A DNA stretch of 64,000 nucleotides from an uncultured Flavobacteriaceae bacterium (GTDB lineage: Bacteria; Bacteroidota; Bacteroidia; Flavobacteriales; Flavobacteriaceae). Below the pieces are notes generated by a model. That model saw only the letters and a list, made by a program, of their open reading frames with translations, made no database searches and was not told where the DNA came from. A program made the position numbers and the translations under genes. Shown here piece by piece: positions 51,247 to 60,412 of the stretch (the first letter of the stretch is position 1; the number at the start of each line of letters is the position of its first letter). Location: assembly GCA_913065125.1 (NCBI GenBank), contig CAJYAG010000005.1, positions 1-64,000 of the forward strand. Reading direction: 5' to 3'.

Positions 51247-53961
51247 ATGAAAGCATTTATAAATAATATTGGCTACGAATTTAATTCTGGAGAAACCATT
51301 TTAGATTTTGTAAGAAGAATTGAAAACAATAAAGATGCAATTCCGACCATGTGTCAAGATGATCGTTTAGAAAATTTTGGTTCTTGTAGGGTTTGTTCAG
51401 TAGAAGTTGCTCGTGAAAAAGACGGTCTAACTAGAACCATGGCTTCTTGTCATACTCCAGTCGGAGAAGGTGTATACATTTATCACAATACAAATAAAAT
51501 GAAACGCCTTCGTAAAAATATTGTGGAGTTAGTTTTAACAGATTACCCATCTGATAAAGTCTTTCCTCCTGAAAACAAAAAAGCAACCCCTTTTCAAGAA
51601 ACGATTGCTCAAATCGGGATTCCGAATGTACGTTATCCAGAAGGTTCAAATCATTTGGATATTGAAGTAGACAGAGCGCATCCATATATAAAATCAGATT
51701 TATCACAATGTATCAACTGTTTTCGTTGTGTTAGAGCTTGTGAAGAAATTCAAGGAGAAATGATTTTAGGAATGTCTGGGCGTGGTTTTGCCACCAATAT
51801 TATCAAAGGATTTGATACTTCATTTGACGAGTCTGCTTGTGTTTCTTGTGGTGCCTGTGTACAAACGTGTCCAACTGAAGCATTGACAGATAAATACGAA
51901 ACAAAAACCCTAATTGCTGATAAAACAGTAAGAACAACCTGTACCTATTGTGGAGTTGGATGTCAATTAGACGTTTCAGTAATTGATGGAGAAATCAAAG
52001 GAATTCAAGCTCCAGAAACTGCTGAAGTTAATGAAGGTCATACCTGTTTAAAAGGACGATTTGCTTTTGAATTTTACAATCATCCTGAGCGTTTACGCGA
52101 ACCGATGATAAAGAAAAACGGCAAGTTTGAAGAAGTAACTTGGGATGAAGCTTATGATTATATTGCAACTAGATTAATTGACATCAAAAATAAATACGGA
52201 GCAGATTCGATTGGTGGAATTTCATCATCAAGAGCTACTAACGAAGAGAATTATTTAATGCAAAAAATGATTCGTGTTGCTGTTGGAACCAATAATATTG
52301 ATGGTTGTGCGCGTGTTTGCCACGCTCCTACTGCTTGGGGAATGCAACAATCATTCGGAACTGGAGCTGCCACAAATTCTGTTGAAGATTTAAAACAAGC
52401 CGATGCAATCTTTATGTTTGGAGCAAATCCGATTAAAGGTCATCCAGTAACAGGAGCAAAAATTAAGCAAGCGTTTATGAAAGGAGTTACCTCAATTGTG
52501 GTAGATCCTATCAAAACAAAATTAGCCGAATTAGCCGATTATCACTTACAAATTAGACCAGGAACAAATGTGGCAATTTTAAATATGCTGGCGCATTATA
52601 TTGTGAAAGACAATTTAGTTGATAACAACTTTATCACCTCATTCACAGAAAAATACGAAGAATTTAAATCTCATGTTGAAAACTTAAACATGGATGAACT
52701 TTCTGTCTTAACCGGAGTTGACAAAGAATTGGTTCGCAATGCTGCTCACGCATACGCAAAAGCAGAAAGAGCTATGGAGTTTCATGGATTAGGAGTAACA
52801 GAGCATTTTCAAGGAAGTAAAACAGTAATGCTACTTTCTAACCTAGCAATGATGACAGGTAATATTGGAAGAAGTGGTGTTGGGTTAAATCCGCTTAGAG
52901 GTCAGAACAATGTACAAGGAGCTGCAGATATGGGCGTACAACCACATCAAGGAGCTGGTTATTTAGATGTTACAAAATTAGACATTCAACAATATTATGC
53001 TGATAAATATGGTATTGAAAACATGCCAACTACCAATGGTTTAAAGATTCCAGAAATGCTAGATGCAGCAATTGATGGAAAAATTAAAGCTTTGTACATT
53101 ATGGGTGAAGACACGATTATGACAGATCCAAACACCAATCATAGTATCAAAGCATTTGAAAATGTAGATTTGATTGTTGTTCAAGAATTATTTATGACAG
53201 CAACTACAGAAATGGCGGATGTTATTTTACCAGCATCATCCTATTTTGAGAAAAACGGAACCTTTACAAACGGAGAACGAAGAGTGCAACGCGTCAACAA
53301 AGTAATTGACCCAATTGGAAACACAAAACCAGACGGACAAATTATTATTGATATGATGAGTCGCTTGGGCTATGACCAACCAACAGGATTGACTTATGAC
53401 GCAGCAAAAGTCATCGAAGAAATTGCTGATGTAATTCCGTTTATGAAAGGCTTATCTTGGGAACGTTTAGGTGAAAATGGATTGCAATGGCCAATTAATG
53501 AAGATGGAACCGATACAAAAATGTTACATATTGATGGTGCCTTTAAAAAAGGAATCGGAACTTTTCATCATTTTGATTTTGAAGAATCACCAGAAATAAC
53601 AACACATGGGAAAAAATTCCCTTTCATCTTAACTACAGGAAGAGAATTAGAGCATTACAATTCTGGAACGATGACACGCAGAACCGACAATCAGAAAATA
53701 TTAGCAAAAGACGTGTTAGAAGTGCATCCAAAAGATGCGATTAGAAAAGGCATTGAAGACAACGAAACAGTTCGAATATTTTCTGATAGAGGAAGTGTTA
53801 ACATACCTATTAAATTTTCAAAAAATGTAAAACGTGGCGTGTTAAGAACAACTTTTCATCAACCAGAAGTATTTATTAACATTATCACTGGAAGTGTTGG
53901 AGATCAAGAAACCATGACACCAGAATATAAAGTTGTAGCAGTAGATTTTGAGCGAATATAA
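51247..53961 (+). CDS. Formate dehydrogenase catalytic (alpha) subunit, Cys type
   Basis: A 904-residue molybdenum or tungsten enzyme oxidising formate to CO2. The N-terminal ferredoxin-like domain binds [2Fe-2S] (C36, C47, C50, C68); two [4Fe-4S] motifs follow (CINCFRCVRACEE, CVSCGACVQTCP); the catalytic domain begins with CTYCGVGCQLDV for another cluster. The metal ligand is Cys in CARVCHAPTAWGM, so no selenocysteine is needed. NPLRGQNNVQGAADMG and the C-terminal HPKDAIRKGIED binding region are also typical. It forms a complex with the fused NuoE/NuoF subunit. Its end overlaps fdhD. Confidence 0.95.
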   Translation: MKAFINNIGYEFNSGETILDFVRRIENNKDAIPTMCQDDRLENFGSCRVCSVEVAREKDGLTRTMASCHTPVGEGVYIYHNTNKMKRLRKNIVELVLTDYPSDKVFPPENKKATPFQETIAQIGIPNVRYPEGSNHLDIEVDRAHPYIKSDLSQCINCFRCVRACEEIQGEMILGMSGRGFATNIIKGFDTSFDESACVSCGACVQTCPTEALTDKYETKTLIADKTVRTTCTYCGVGCQLDVSVIDGEIKGIQAPETAEVNEGHTCLKGRFAFEFYNHPERLREPMIKKNGKFEEVTWDEAYDYIATRLIDIKNKYGADSIGGISSSRATNEENYLMQKMIRVAVGTNNIDGCARVCHAPTAWGMQQSFGTGAATNSVEDLKQADAIFMFGANPIKGHPVTGAKIKQAFMKGVTSIVVDPIKTKLAELADYHLQIRPGTNVAILNMLAHYIVKDNLVDNNFITSFTEKYEEFKSHVENLNMDELSVLTGVDKELVRNAAHAYAKAERAMEFHGLGVTEHFQGSKTVMLLSNLAMMTGNIGRSGVGLNPLRGQNNVQGAADMGVQPHQGAGYLDVTKLDIQQYYADKYGIENMPTTNGLKIPEMLDAAIDGKIKALYIMGEDTIMTDPNTNHSIKAFENVDLIVVQELFMTATTEMADVILPASSYFEKNGTFTNGERRVQRVNKVIDPIGNTKPDGQIIIDMMSRLGYDQPTGLTYDAAKVIEEIADVIPFMKGLSWERLGENGLQWPINEDGTDTKMLHIDGAFKKGIGTFHHFDFEESPEITTHGKKFPFILTTGRELEHYNSGTMTRRTDNQKILAKDVLEVHPKDAIRKGIEDNETVRIFSDRGSVNIPIKFSKNVKRGVLRTTFHQPEVFINIITGSVGDQETMTPEYKVVAVDFERI

Positions 53962-54763
53962 TTTAAAAAATAAATCGTTTTTCAAATACGAAGGAATTCT
54001 TGTTTCGAACAAAAAACAACAAAAAGTTTCTGACGGAATCGTTGTAGAAGCTGCTTTGCAAATCAACATTAATAATGAATCCTATACGGTGGTGATGAGA
54101 ACTCCTGGAAATGATTTTGAGTTGATAAGAGGTTTGTTGTATGCAGAAGATATTTACAAAGGAAAGGAGAATTTAATTTTTGAAATTATCAAAGAAGAAG
54201 GCAACGGTTTTTCGATTATAAACACCAACATTCCGAAAAAAAAATTAGGAAAAGGCTACTTAAACAAACGTACCTTATTGTCGGTTTCTTCTTGCGGAAT
54301 TTGTGGAAAACAAGAATTAGATGACATCGAGTTAAAAGGTGAAACATTAAAAAGCAAGCAATTATTTTCTTCGGATCAAATTAAAGAAATGTCAAAAAAA
54401 ATGACTTCTTTACAAGATACTTTTAAACAAACTGGCGGAAGCCATGCTGCTGCCGTTTTTAATAAAAAATACGAAATCCTTTCTTTAAAAGAGGATATTG
54501 GTCGTCATAATGCAGTTGATAAAGTTGTAGGTGATCTCATTCAGACCAACAAATTATCAAAAGCATATTGTATGTTGGTAAGTGGTAGAGTTTCTTACGA
54601 AATTGTTTCAAAAGCTTTTTTTGCGAAAATCGGGATTATCGTTGCTGTTTCTGCTTGTTCTAGTTTGGCTATCGATTATGCAAAAGAATTTGGAATTTGC
54701 TTAATTGGTTTTAGCAGAACTAATAAAATGACTATTTATGCAAATCCAACAAAAGTTATCTAA
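53948..54763 (+). CDS. fdhD: Formate dehydrogenase accessory sulfurtransferase FdhD
   Basis: A 271-residue protein that transfers sulfur from IscS to the Mo-bis-MGD cofactor of formate dehydrogenase. The redox/sulfur loop SSCGICGK holds the two essential cysteines, and GGSHAAAVFN, EDIGRHNAVDKVVG and LVSGRVSYEIVSKA are family hallmarks. It starts at a TTG (53948), inside the 3' end of the catalytic subunit gene (14-bp overlap); no in-frame ATG occurs before the conserved region. Tight coupling with the enzyme genes fits its role. Confidence 0.95.
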   Translation: MSEYNLKNKSFFKYEGILVSNKKQQKVSDGIVVEAALQININNESYTVVMRTPGNDFELIRGLLYAEDIYKGKENLIFEIIKEEGNGFSIINTNIPKKKLGKGYLNKRTLLSVSSCGICGKQELDDIELKGETLKSKQLFSSDQIKEMSKKMTSLQDTFKQTGGSHAAAVFNKKYEILSLKEDIGRHNAVDKVVGDLIQTNKLSKAYCMLVSGRVSYEIVSKAFFAKIGIIVAVSACSSLAIDYAKEFGICLIGFSRTNKMTIYANPTKVI

Positions 54764-54769
54764 TTTTAA

Positions 54770-56317
54770 ATGAAAAAAATAGTTGTTTTCCTATTATTTT
54801 GTACCTATTCACAAGTACTGTTTTCTCAAGAAAAAGAAAGCATTCCAACTAAATTTACACAAAACGGATTTGCGAACTTAGATTATATTTCCGTAAAAAT
54901 GCCAAATGATGAAGATGGAAATCCTGAGATAAATATGGGTTTAACAGGAATACATTACAATCTTTTAATAAACAAATCTTTATATGCTGGTTTGGGTTTT
55001 TATGGCTCTGTAAACGGGCAACGTGGTGGCTTATTTACACTTGGAATGAATCTTGGAATTAAAAAAAATATTTCTAAAAATTTATTTATTGATGCGGGTT
55101 TTCATTTTGGCGGTGGTGGCGGAGCTTCTGCTCCTGATGGTGGTGGTGCATTTATTTTACCGCATCTCAATTTTGGATATCAATTCAAAAAAATTTCAAC
55201 AACGTTGGGTTATAGTGCTATCAACTTCATAGACAAAGGAAATATTACTAGCAATCAATTTAGAGTAGGAATTCAAATTCCTTTATCATATGATTATGCT
55301 CCTTTTAAAAACAAAGAACACTCTTTTTCAACAGAAAAATTAAAAAACACCAAGTGGAATCAATTTTCAAAACGGATTTCATTACAATTTCATGTAGATA
55401 ATTTAAGTCCATATGGAGATTCTCAATTAACAGATTACACTTCATTAAAAGGTAAAACGATTCGTTTAGCAGGGTTTGAAATCACTTCATATTTCTCCAA
55501 TAATTGGTTTGCATATTTTAGAGCTGACGGTGCTTTCCATGGAATTCAAGGTGGATACATGGATTTATTTATTGGAACGGGTTATCAGTTTTCCATGAAT
55601 AAAAACAGCACTAATATTCTAACAAAATTTGCTATTGGAGCTGGCGGTGGCGGTGGCGTAGATTCTGGTGGTGGTATTTTAATTTATCCAGATATTTCTT
55701 TAGAACAAAAAGTCTATAATAACATTTATTTATCAATTAGTAAAGGGTATTTATTAAATCCAAATCAACATTTTACAAGTTCAACATTAAGTTTTGGTGT
55801 AAAGTATTATGCAAATCAACAAGGAATCAAACAGAAAAATAACACCTATTTTAATTCTTCAAAGTTTAAGGGAATAGAAGTTTCTATCGGACAAGAATTG
55901 TATTTGAATGCACAAAGAATGTTACAACCAACAGAAAATTTACATCAAATTGCAATGCAAATAAATGTGTTTTTAAATAAAAATGTATACTTAGCGGGTC
56001 ATACTTCATTTGCTAATTTCGGAAACGCTGGTGCTTATGCAGAAGGAATTGTTGGAATTGGATACCAAACAAATTCGTTGCTAAATAATAAAGTTCAAGT
56101 TTTTACTCAACTTTTAGCAGGTGCCGCTGGCGGTGGTGATATTAGTACAGGTCAAGGATTAATCATAAAACCAAGCATCGGATTTAATTATCAGTTAAAT
56201 AATAAATTGAGCTTTAAAACTTCTATCGGTAGGGTCAAAGCTAACGGTGGCCGTTTAAATAGCACAAGCTTAAACGTTGGTGTAAATTACAGGTTTAGCA
56301 TTTTAACAGCTAATTAA
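54770..56317 (+). CDS. Outer-membrane beta-barrel-like protein with three internal repeats
   Basis: A 515-residue secreted protein: signal peptide ending near VLFSQ, then alternating short beta strands with aromatic ends as in outer-membrane barrels, finishing with NVGVNYRFSILTAN. Three units of about 160-175 residues are visible, each with a glycine-rich loop: 114-126 (GGGGGASAPDGGG), 290-302 (GAGGGGGVDSGGG) and 451-463 (GAAGGGDISTGQG), each followed by an I-x-P-x-[LI]-x-[FL] strand. I do not recognise a family. It is 6 bp after fdhD and so probably cotranscribed, though a link to formate metabolism is not obvious. Confidence 0.7.
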   Translation: MKKIVVFLLFCTYSQVLFSQEKESIPTKFTQNGFANLDYISVKMPNDEDGNPEINMGLTGIHYNLLINKSLYAGLGFYGSVNGQRGGLFTLGMNLGIKKNISKNLFIDAGFHFGGGGGASAPDGGGAFILPHLNFGYQFKKISTTLGYSAINFIDKGNITSNQFRVGIQIPLSYDYAPFKNKEHSFSTEKLKNTKWNQFSKRISLQFHVDNLSPYGDSQLTDYTSLKGKTIRLAGFEITSYFSNNWFAYFRADGAFHGIQGGYMDLFIGTGYQFSMNKNSTNILTKFAIGAGGGGGVDSGGGILIYPDISLEQKVYNNIYLSISKGYLLNPNQHFTSSTLSFGVKYYANQQGIKQKNNTYFNSSKFKGIEVSIGQELYLNAQRMLQPTENLHQIAMQINVFLNKNVYLAGHTSFANFGNAGAYAEGIVGIGYQTNSLLNNKVQVFTQLLAGAAGGGDISTGQGLIIKPSIGFNYQLNNKLSFKTSIGRVKANGGRLNSTSLNVGVNYRFSILTAN

Positions 56318-56395
56318 CAGTTATATATAATTTAGGACTTTAAAATATTTTATATTTATTGATTATAAAAATTTCAACTAATAAAAACTAACTTC

Positions 56396-57709
56396 ATGAA
56401 AAATTTAAAACTTTTAGTAGCGTCGCTTCTACTGATTGTTTCTTGTAAAACAGAAACCAAAAAAAATGATGACACTATGTCTGCCGAATTACTAGCAAAA
56501 GCGAAAGGTATTCACGAAAGAGTGATGACATTAGATACTCATAACGATATTAATGTCAATAATTTTACTGATGAAAAAAATTACACTCAAGATTTAGGAA
56601 ACCAAGTAAATCTTCCTAAAATGATAGCTGGAGGATTAGACGTTTCTTGGTTTATTGTATATACGGGTCAAGGAGATTTAACAGATGAAGGTTTTGACAA
56701 AGCATATAAAAATGCAATTTCAAAATTTGATGCAATTCATAAACTTACCAAAGAAATAGCTCCAGATCAAATTGAATTAGCTGTTACTTCTGCTGATGCA
56801 AGAAGAATTTACGCATCAGGAAAAAAAGTGGCAATGATTGGTATCGAAAATGGATATCCTGTTGGAAAAGATATAAAAAGAGTAAAAGAATTTTATGATT
56901 TAGGAGCAAGGTACATGTCTTTATCTCATAACGGACACAGTCAATTATGTGATTCTAACACAGGAGAAAGAGATGACAAATGGTTGCATGGTGGCGTGAG
57001 TGATTTAGGAAAAGAAGTAATCAAAGAAATGAATAAATGGGGAATTATGCTTGATGTTTCTCATCCATCTAAAGCATCTATGAAAGATATGATTGAGTTA
57101 ACAAAAGCGCCATTAATTGCTTCACATTCTTCTGCAAGAGCTTTATGTAATCACAGTAGAAATTTAGATGACGAGCAATTAGGTTGGATTAAAGATAACG
57201 GTGGAGTTGTACAAACTGTTGCATTTAATTCGTATGTAAATACAGAGAAGCATGCGGCATACAATAAGGCGGCTACTGCTTTTATGGAAGAAATTGCTAA
57301 AGAGCAAGGCTTTACAATGATGTCTAGAGCAGACGCTAGAAAATTAGACGAAAAAGCACAAGAAGCTTATTATGCACAATACATGAAAATCAGAAAATTA
57401 GCACAAGAAAAAATGGCTGAAAATCCTGATAAATTTGATCCAGTAAATGTTGCTGATTTTGTTGATCATATAGATTATATGGTGAAGAAAATTGGAATTG
57501 ACCATGTTGGAATCAGTTCTGATTTTGACGGTGGTGGTGGTGTTGATGGATGGAACGATGCATCAGAAACTTTAAATGTTACTGTAGAATTAGTAAAAAG
57601 AGGATATACGGAAGCAGAAATTGAAAAACTTTGGAGTGGTAACTTATTAAGAGTTTTAGATAAAGTGCAAGAAGTTGCTCAAAAAATTCAAAACGGAGAA
57701 GAAGTTTAA
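56396..57709 (+). CDS. Membrane dipeptidase (M19 family), lipoprotein
   Basis: A 437-residue zinc dipeptidase of the renal dipeptidase family. The lipobox IVSC ends a short signal peptide. Metal ligands are visible in MTLDTHNDIN, AMIGIENGYP, LSHNGHSQLCD, DVSHPSK and IASHSSARALCNHSRNL; the C-terminal GISSDFDGGGGV completes the site. It hydrolyses dipeptides, often with D-residues, in the periplasm. The length is at the upper end for the family. A bidirectional terminator follows. Confidence 0.92.
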   Translation: MKNLKLLVASLLLIVSCKTETKKNDDTMSAELLAKAKGIHERVMTLDTHNDINVNNFTDEKNYTQDLGNQVNLPKMIAGGLDVSWFIVYTGQGDLTDEGFDKAYKNAISKFDAIHKLTKEIAPDQIELAVTSADARRIYASGKKVAMIGIENGYPVGKDIKRVKEFYDLGARYMSLSHNGHSQLCDSNTGERDDKWLHGGVSDLGKEVIKEMNKWGIMLDVSHPSKASMKDMIELTKAPLIASHSSARALCNHSRNLDDEQLGWIKDNGGVVQTVAFNSYVNTEKHAAYNKAATAFMEEIAKEQGFTMMSRADARKLDEKAQEAYYAQYMKIRKLAQEKMAENPDKFDPVNVADFVDHIDYMVKKIGIDHVGISSDFDGGGGVDGWNDASETLNVTVELVKRGYTEAEIEKLWSGNLLRVLDKVQEVAQKIQNGEEV

Positions 57710-57732
57710 TCTCTTTCCTTATAAAATAATGT

Positions 57733-57758
57733 AAAGCTCGTTTTAAAAAACGAGCTTT
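57733..57758. terminator. Bidirectional Rho-independent terminator
   Basis: A perfect 12-bp stem AAAGCTCGTTTT/AAAACGAGCTTT with a 2-nt loop serves the dipeptidase gene from the left and overlaps the stop of the convergent nuclease gene on the right. Confidence 0.85.
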
Positions 57759-58587
57759 ATTTTTGCAAAAAATATTGATAATTAGAATTGCTTTCTAATT
57801 GATTTTGAATAGTGATATCTAGTTGATGAAAAAAGTTTAACCCTGTAACTTTTTCAATACTATCAATAGAAACACTAAAAGAAGATACATTACTATTTGA
57901 TTTTTCGTTTTTTAATAAAAACCCAATTCCAAATAGTTCTTCTTTGTGAAACCTAATAATCGACTTGTAATAATAGCGAGGAACTGTAACTTGGCTCTCT
58001 CCTATTCTACCTAAAGGGTTATTAAAAACTGGACCTGTTACAACGTATAAAGAATCGCTAATTGAAATCCAGCTTCGTATTTCTTCCTCTAATTTTTTCC
58101 ATATTCCTCTATTAAATGATGGGTTTTGCGGACTCATATTACTCATATAAAAACTTTCGCTCATCGTTAAATCATTAAATGACATTGTTTTTGCTGGCGC
58201 TAAATGTCCTCTGTCATAACCAGAATTCCTATAATCTTTTAAAGTAGAAGAACCTGTTGCTACTTGTAAATCTTCTCTAAAATTATCTTTTCTTTTTACT
58301 GAATCATTTATAGAATTTTTAAATAATTTATACGCAGCCCACTCAGCTTGTTCATCTTTTTCGCTATAAGAAAAGCTGTATTGTAGATGATTTACTATTT
58401 GATTTTGGGTTGAAGCTGGTTGTATAAAATCGACAAAAACCTTTTTTAAAGGAACAATTGAGTCTACAGTTAGATGTCTTTGTTCTGTTTTTAACGCATT
58501 CATATCACCTTTATCATTAGAATAAAAATAATAGGCAACAACACATAAAAATACAATCAATATAAAAAGAAGAATTCGTTTTATCAT
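57757..58587 (-). CDS. DNA/RNA non-specific endonuclease, membrane-anchored or secreted
   Basis: A 276-residue nuclease with an N-terminal hydrophobic helix (residues 3-22) that anchors or exports it. The catalytic DRGH motif is in YDRGHLAPAKTMSFN, followed by the metal-binding NMSPQNPSFNRGIWKKLE segment typical of the NUC1/EndoG family. It likely degrades nucleic acids outside the cell for nutrient use. A fairly long spacer (residues 25-95) separates anchor and domain. Confidence 0.9.
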   Translation of the reverse strand: MIKRILLFILIVFLCVVAYYFYSNDKGDMNALKTEQRHLTVDSIVPLKKVFVDFIQPASTQNQIVNHLQYSFSYSEKDEQAEWAAYKLFKNSINDSVKRKDNFREDLQVATGSSTLKDYRNSGYDRGHLAPAKTMSFNDLTMSESFYMSNMSPQNPSFNRGIWKKLEEEIRSWISISDSLYVVTGPVFNNPLGRIGESQVTVPRYYYKSIIRFHKEELFGIGFLLKNEKSNSNVSSFSVSIDSIEKVTGLNFFHQLDITIQNQLESNSNYQYFLQK

Positions 58588-58640
58588 TAGAACAATATAG
58601 ATGATAAAAATAAGAAAAGAGCCATTGAAAAAAACAAAAA

Positions 58641-58665
58641 AACCTTACAAAACTGTAAGGCTTTT
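58641..58665 (-). terminator. Rho-independent terminator of the VOC gene
   Basis: Minus-strand stem AGCCTTAC/GTAAGG with a 6-nt loop and a T-rich tail just after the VOC stop codon (58671). Confidence 0.75.
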
Positions 58666-58670
58666 TATTA

Positions 58671-59081
58671 TTAAGAAAATATGGTTTCTTGTTTTATAAA
58701 ATGTTTGAACTCTACAACATATCCATTTGGATCTTTCACAAAAAACGAAATATGCTCTCCATTTTTATCTTTTAAAAAAGCTGTTTTTTCAATGAAGATA
58801 GTTTTAGAAGCGTGCAGTTTTTCATAAAGATTAGACCAAATTTCTTTTGATAAAATTACACCAAAATGAAAAGAGGGTAAAATTGTGCCTTCAAATTTGT
58901 AATTTTTAAAAGCAAAATTAAAATCCCCAGATTTTGTAAACGTTATTTGATGGTTGTACAAATCAACATCTAACCATTGATTTGTATTTCTGCCTAATTT
59001 TGCACCAAGAATATTTATATAGAAGTTTTTTGTACTTTCTATTCCTTTGCAAGGCAACGACAAATGAAATAATGCATTCAT
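58671..59081 (-). CDS. VOC family protein, paralogue of the 43253 gene product
   Basis: A 136-residue vicinal-oxygen-chelate protein. It starts MNALFHLSLPCKGIESTKNFYINILGA and shares with the protein at 43253-43672 the middle segment LPSFHFGVILSKEIWSNLYEKL and the C-terminal DPNGYVVEFKHF. The metal ligands (first His in FHLSL, HQITF, Glu in VEFKHF) are retained. It lies 12 bp downstream of the acidic-tail protein gene. The substrate is unknown. Confidence 0.85.
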   Translation of the reverse strand: MNALFHLSLPCKGIESTKNFYINILGAKLGRNTNQWLDVDLYNHQITFTKSGDFNFAFKNYKFEGTILPSFHFGVILSKEIWSNLYEKLHASKTIFIEKTAFLKDKNGEHISFFVKDPNGYVVEFKHFIKQETIFS

Positions 59082-59093
59082 ATGATATCTGTT

Positions 59094-59381
59094 TTAAAAA
59101 TCCTCCTTGGTTTCATCGATGTCATCATTTAACGCAAAATCATCTTCTTCAAAAGAATCTTCATCTTCTGCATAATCTTCCATCGTTTGTTCTAGTCTAG
59201 AACTAATTTTAACTAAAAAAACTGTGTCTTCTGTTTTTACTTCTACTGCTTTTATAGTTTCTCCTTTGGCGTTCTTAAAAGAAATTACATCAGAGTAGTC
59301 ATATCCGTCTGGATACTTCTCTACCAACATATCTAATATGTCTGTAGTTAGCTTTGCATAATCAACTATTACTCGTTTCAT
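59094..59381 (-). CDS. Small acidic-tail protein of unknown function
   Basis: A 95-residue soluble protein. Residues 1-65 are an alpha+beta domain (VIVDYAKLTTDILDMLVEKY, then ISFKNAKGETIKAVEVKTEDTVFLVKI) and the last 30 are very acidic (over 15 Asp/Glu), a layout reminiscent of RNA polymerase delta-type or DNA-mimic tails. I think it is a conserved flavobacterial small protein but cannot name its role. It sits 47 bp after the deoxyhypusine-synthase-like gene with a hairpin between them. Confidence 0.75.
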   Translation of the reverse strand: MKRVIVDYAKLTTDILDMLVEKYPDGYDYSDVISFKNAKGETIKAVEVKTEDTVFLVKISSRLEQTMEDYAEDEDSFEEDDFALNDDIDETKEDF

Positions 59382-59407
59382 TTTAATTTGTTTTTATTGT
59401 ATGGCAT

Positions 59408-59440
59408 TTAGAAATGTACATGTTTAATTTACATTTCTAA
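59408..59440 (-). other. Perfect 11-bp inverted repeat at the end of the polyamine operon
   Basis: TTAGAAATGTA and TACATTTCTAA flank an 11-nt loop and overlap the stop codon of the deoxyhypusine-synthase-like gene. It lacks a following T-run, so it may stabilise the mRNA end or act as a protein site rather than terminate. Confidence 0.4.
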
Positions 59441-60412
59441 TAAATAAGCAAAAATTAATGGTGCAACAATTGTTGCATCACTTTCTATAATAAACTTAGG
59501 AGTATCAATATCTAATTTCCCCCATGTAATTTTTTCATTCGGAACGGCTCCAGAATACGAACCGTAACTTGTGGTCGAATCTGAAATCTGACAGAAATAA
59601 CTCCAAAATGGTGTATCTGGTCTTTCCATATCTTGATATAACATCGGCACTACACAAATTGGAAAATCTCCTGCTATTCCGCCTCCAATTTGAAAAAAAC
59701 CAATTCCGTTTGCAGAATTATCTGTATACCAATCTGCCAAAAACGTCATGTATTCAATGCCAGATTTCATAGTAGAAGCTTTTAATTCTCCTTTCATTAC
59801 ATAGGATGCAAAAATATTTCCCATAGTTGAATCTTCCCAACCAGGCACAATAATTGGTAAGTTTTTTTCAGCTGCTGCATACATCCAAGAATCTTTAATG
59901 TCTATTTCGTAATGCTCTTCTAAAACACCAGACAACAATAATTTATACATGTATTCATGTGGTAAAAACCGCTCATCTTTAGCTTCAGCTTCTTTCCAAA
60001 TTTTTACAATATGTTTTTGTATTCTTCTAAATGCTTCTTCTTCTGGAATACAAGTATCGGTAACACGATTTAGCCCTTTTTCTAACAAATCCCATTCGTC
60101 TTGCGGAGTTAAATCTCTATAATTAGGAACACGTTTATAATGAGAATGTGCAACTAAATTCATAATATCTTCTTCTAAATTTGCTCCTGTACAAGAAATA
60201 ATATGCACTTTATCTTGACGAATCATTTCTGCAAAAATCTTCCCTAGTTCTGCAGTACTCATCGCTCCCGCTAAAGAAACTAACATTTTAGATCCGTTTT
60301 TTAATTGTGCATCATATCCTTTTGCTGCATCAACTAAAGCAGCTGCATTAAAGTGCAAAAAGTATTTTTCTATAAATTCTGTTATGGGTTTATTAGAAGT
60401 CATCGTCATCAT
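59429..60412 (-). CDS. Deoxyhypusine synthase-like polyamine enzyme
   Basis: A 327-residue NAD-dependent enzyme of the deoxyhypusine synthase family. ISCTGANLEEDIMNLVAHSHY, PIIVPGWEDSTMGN, IGFFQIGGGIAGDFPICVVPML and the active-site Lys in EKITWGKLDID are conserved. Bacteria have no eIF5A, and characterised bacterial homologues transfer an aminobutyl or aminopropyl group between polyamines (homospermidine synthase-type activity), so such a role is inferred. Its start overlaps the agmatinase-like gene by 20 bp. Confidence 0.9.
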   Translation of the reverse strand: MMTMTSNKPITEFIEKYFLHFNAAALVDAAKGYDAQLKNGSKMLVSLAGAMSTAELGKIFAEMIRQDKVHIISCTGANLEEDIMNLVAHSHYKRVPNYRDLTPQDEWDLLEKGLNRVTDTCIPEEEAFRRIQKHIVKIWKEAEAKDERFLPHEYMYKLLLSGVLEEHYEIDIKDSWMYAAAEKNLPIIVPGWEDSTMGNIFASYVMKGELKASTMKSGIEYMTFLADWYTDNSANGIGFFQIGGGIAGDFPICVVPMLYQDMERPDTPFWSYFCQISDSTTSYGSYSGAVPNEKITWGKLDIDTPKFIIESDATIVAPLIFAYLLEM

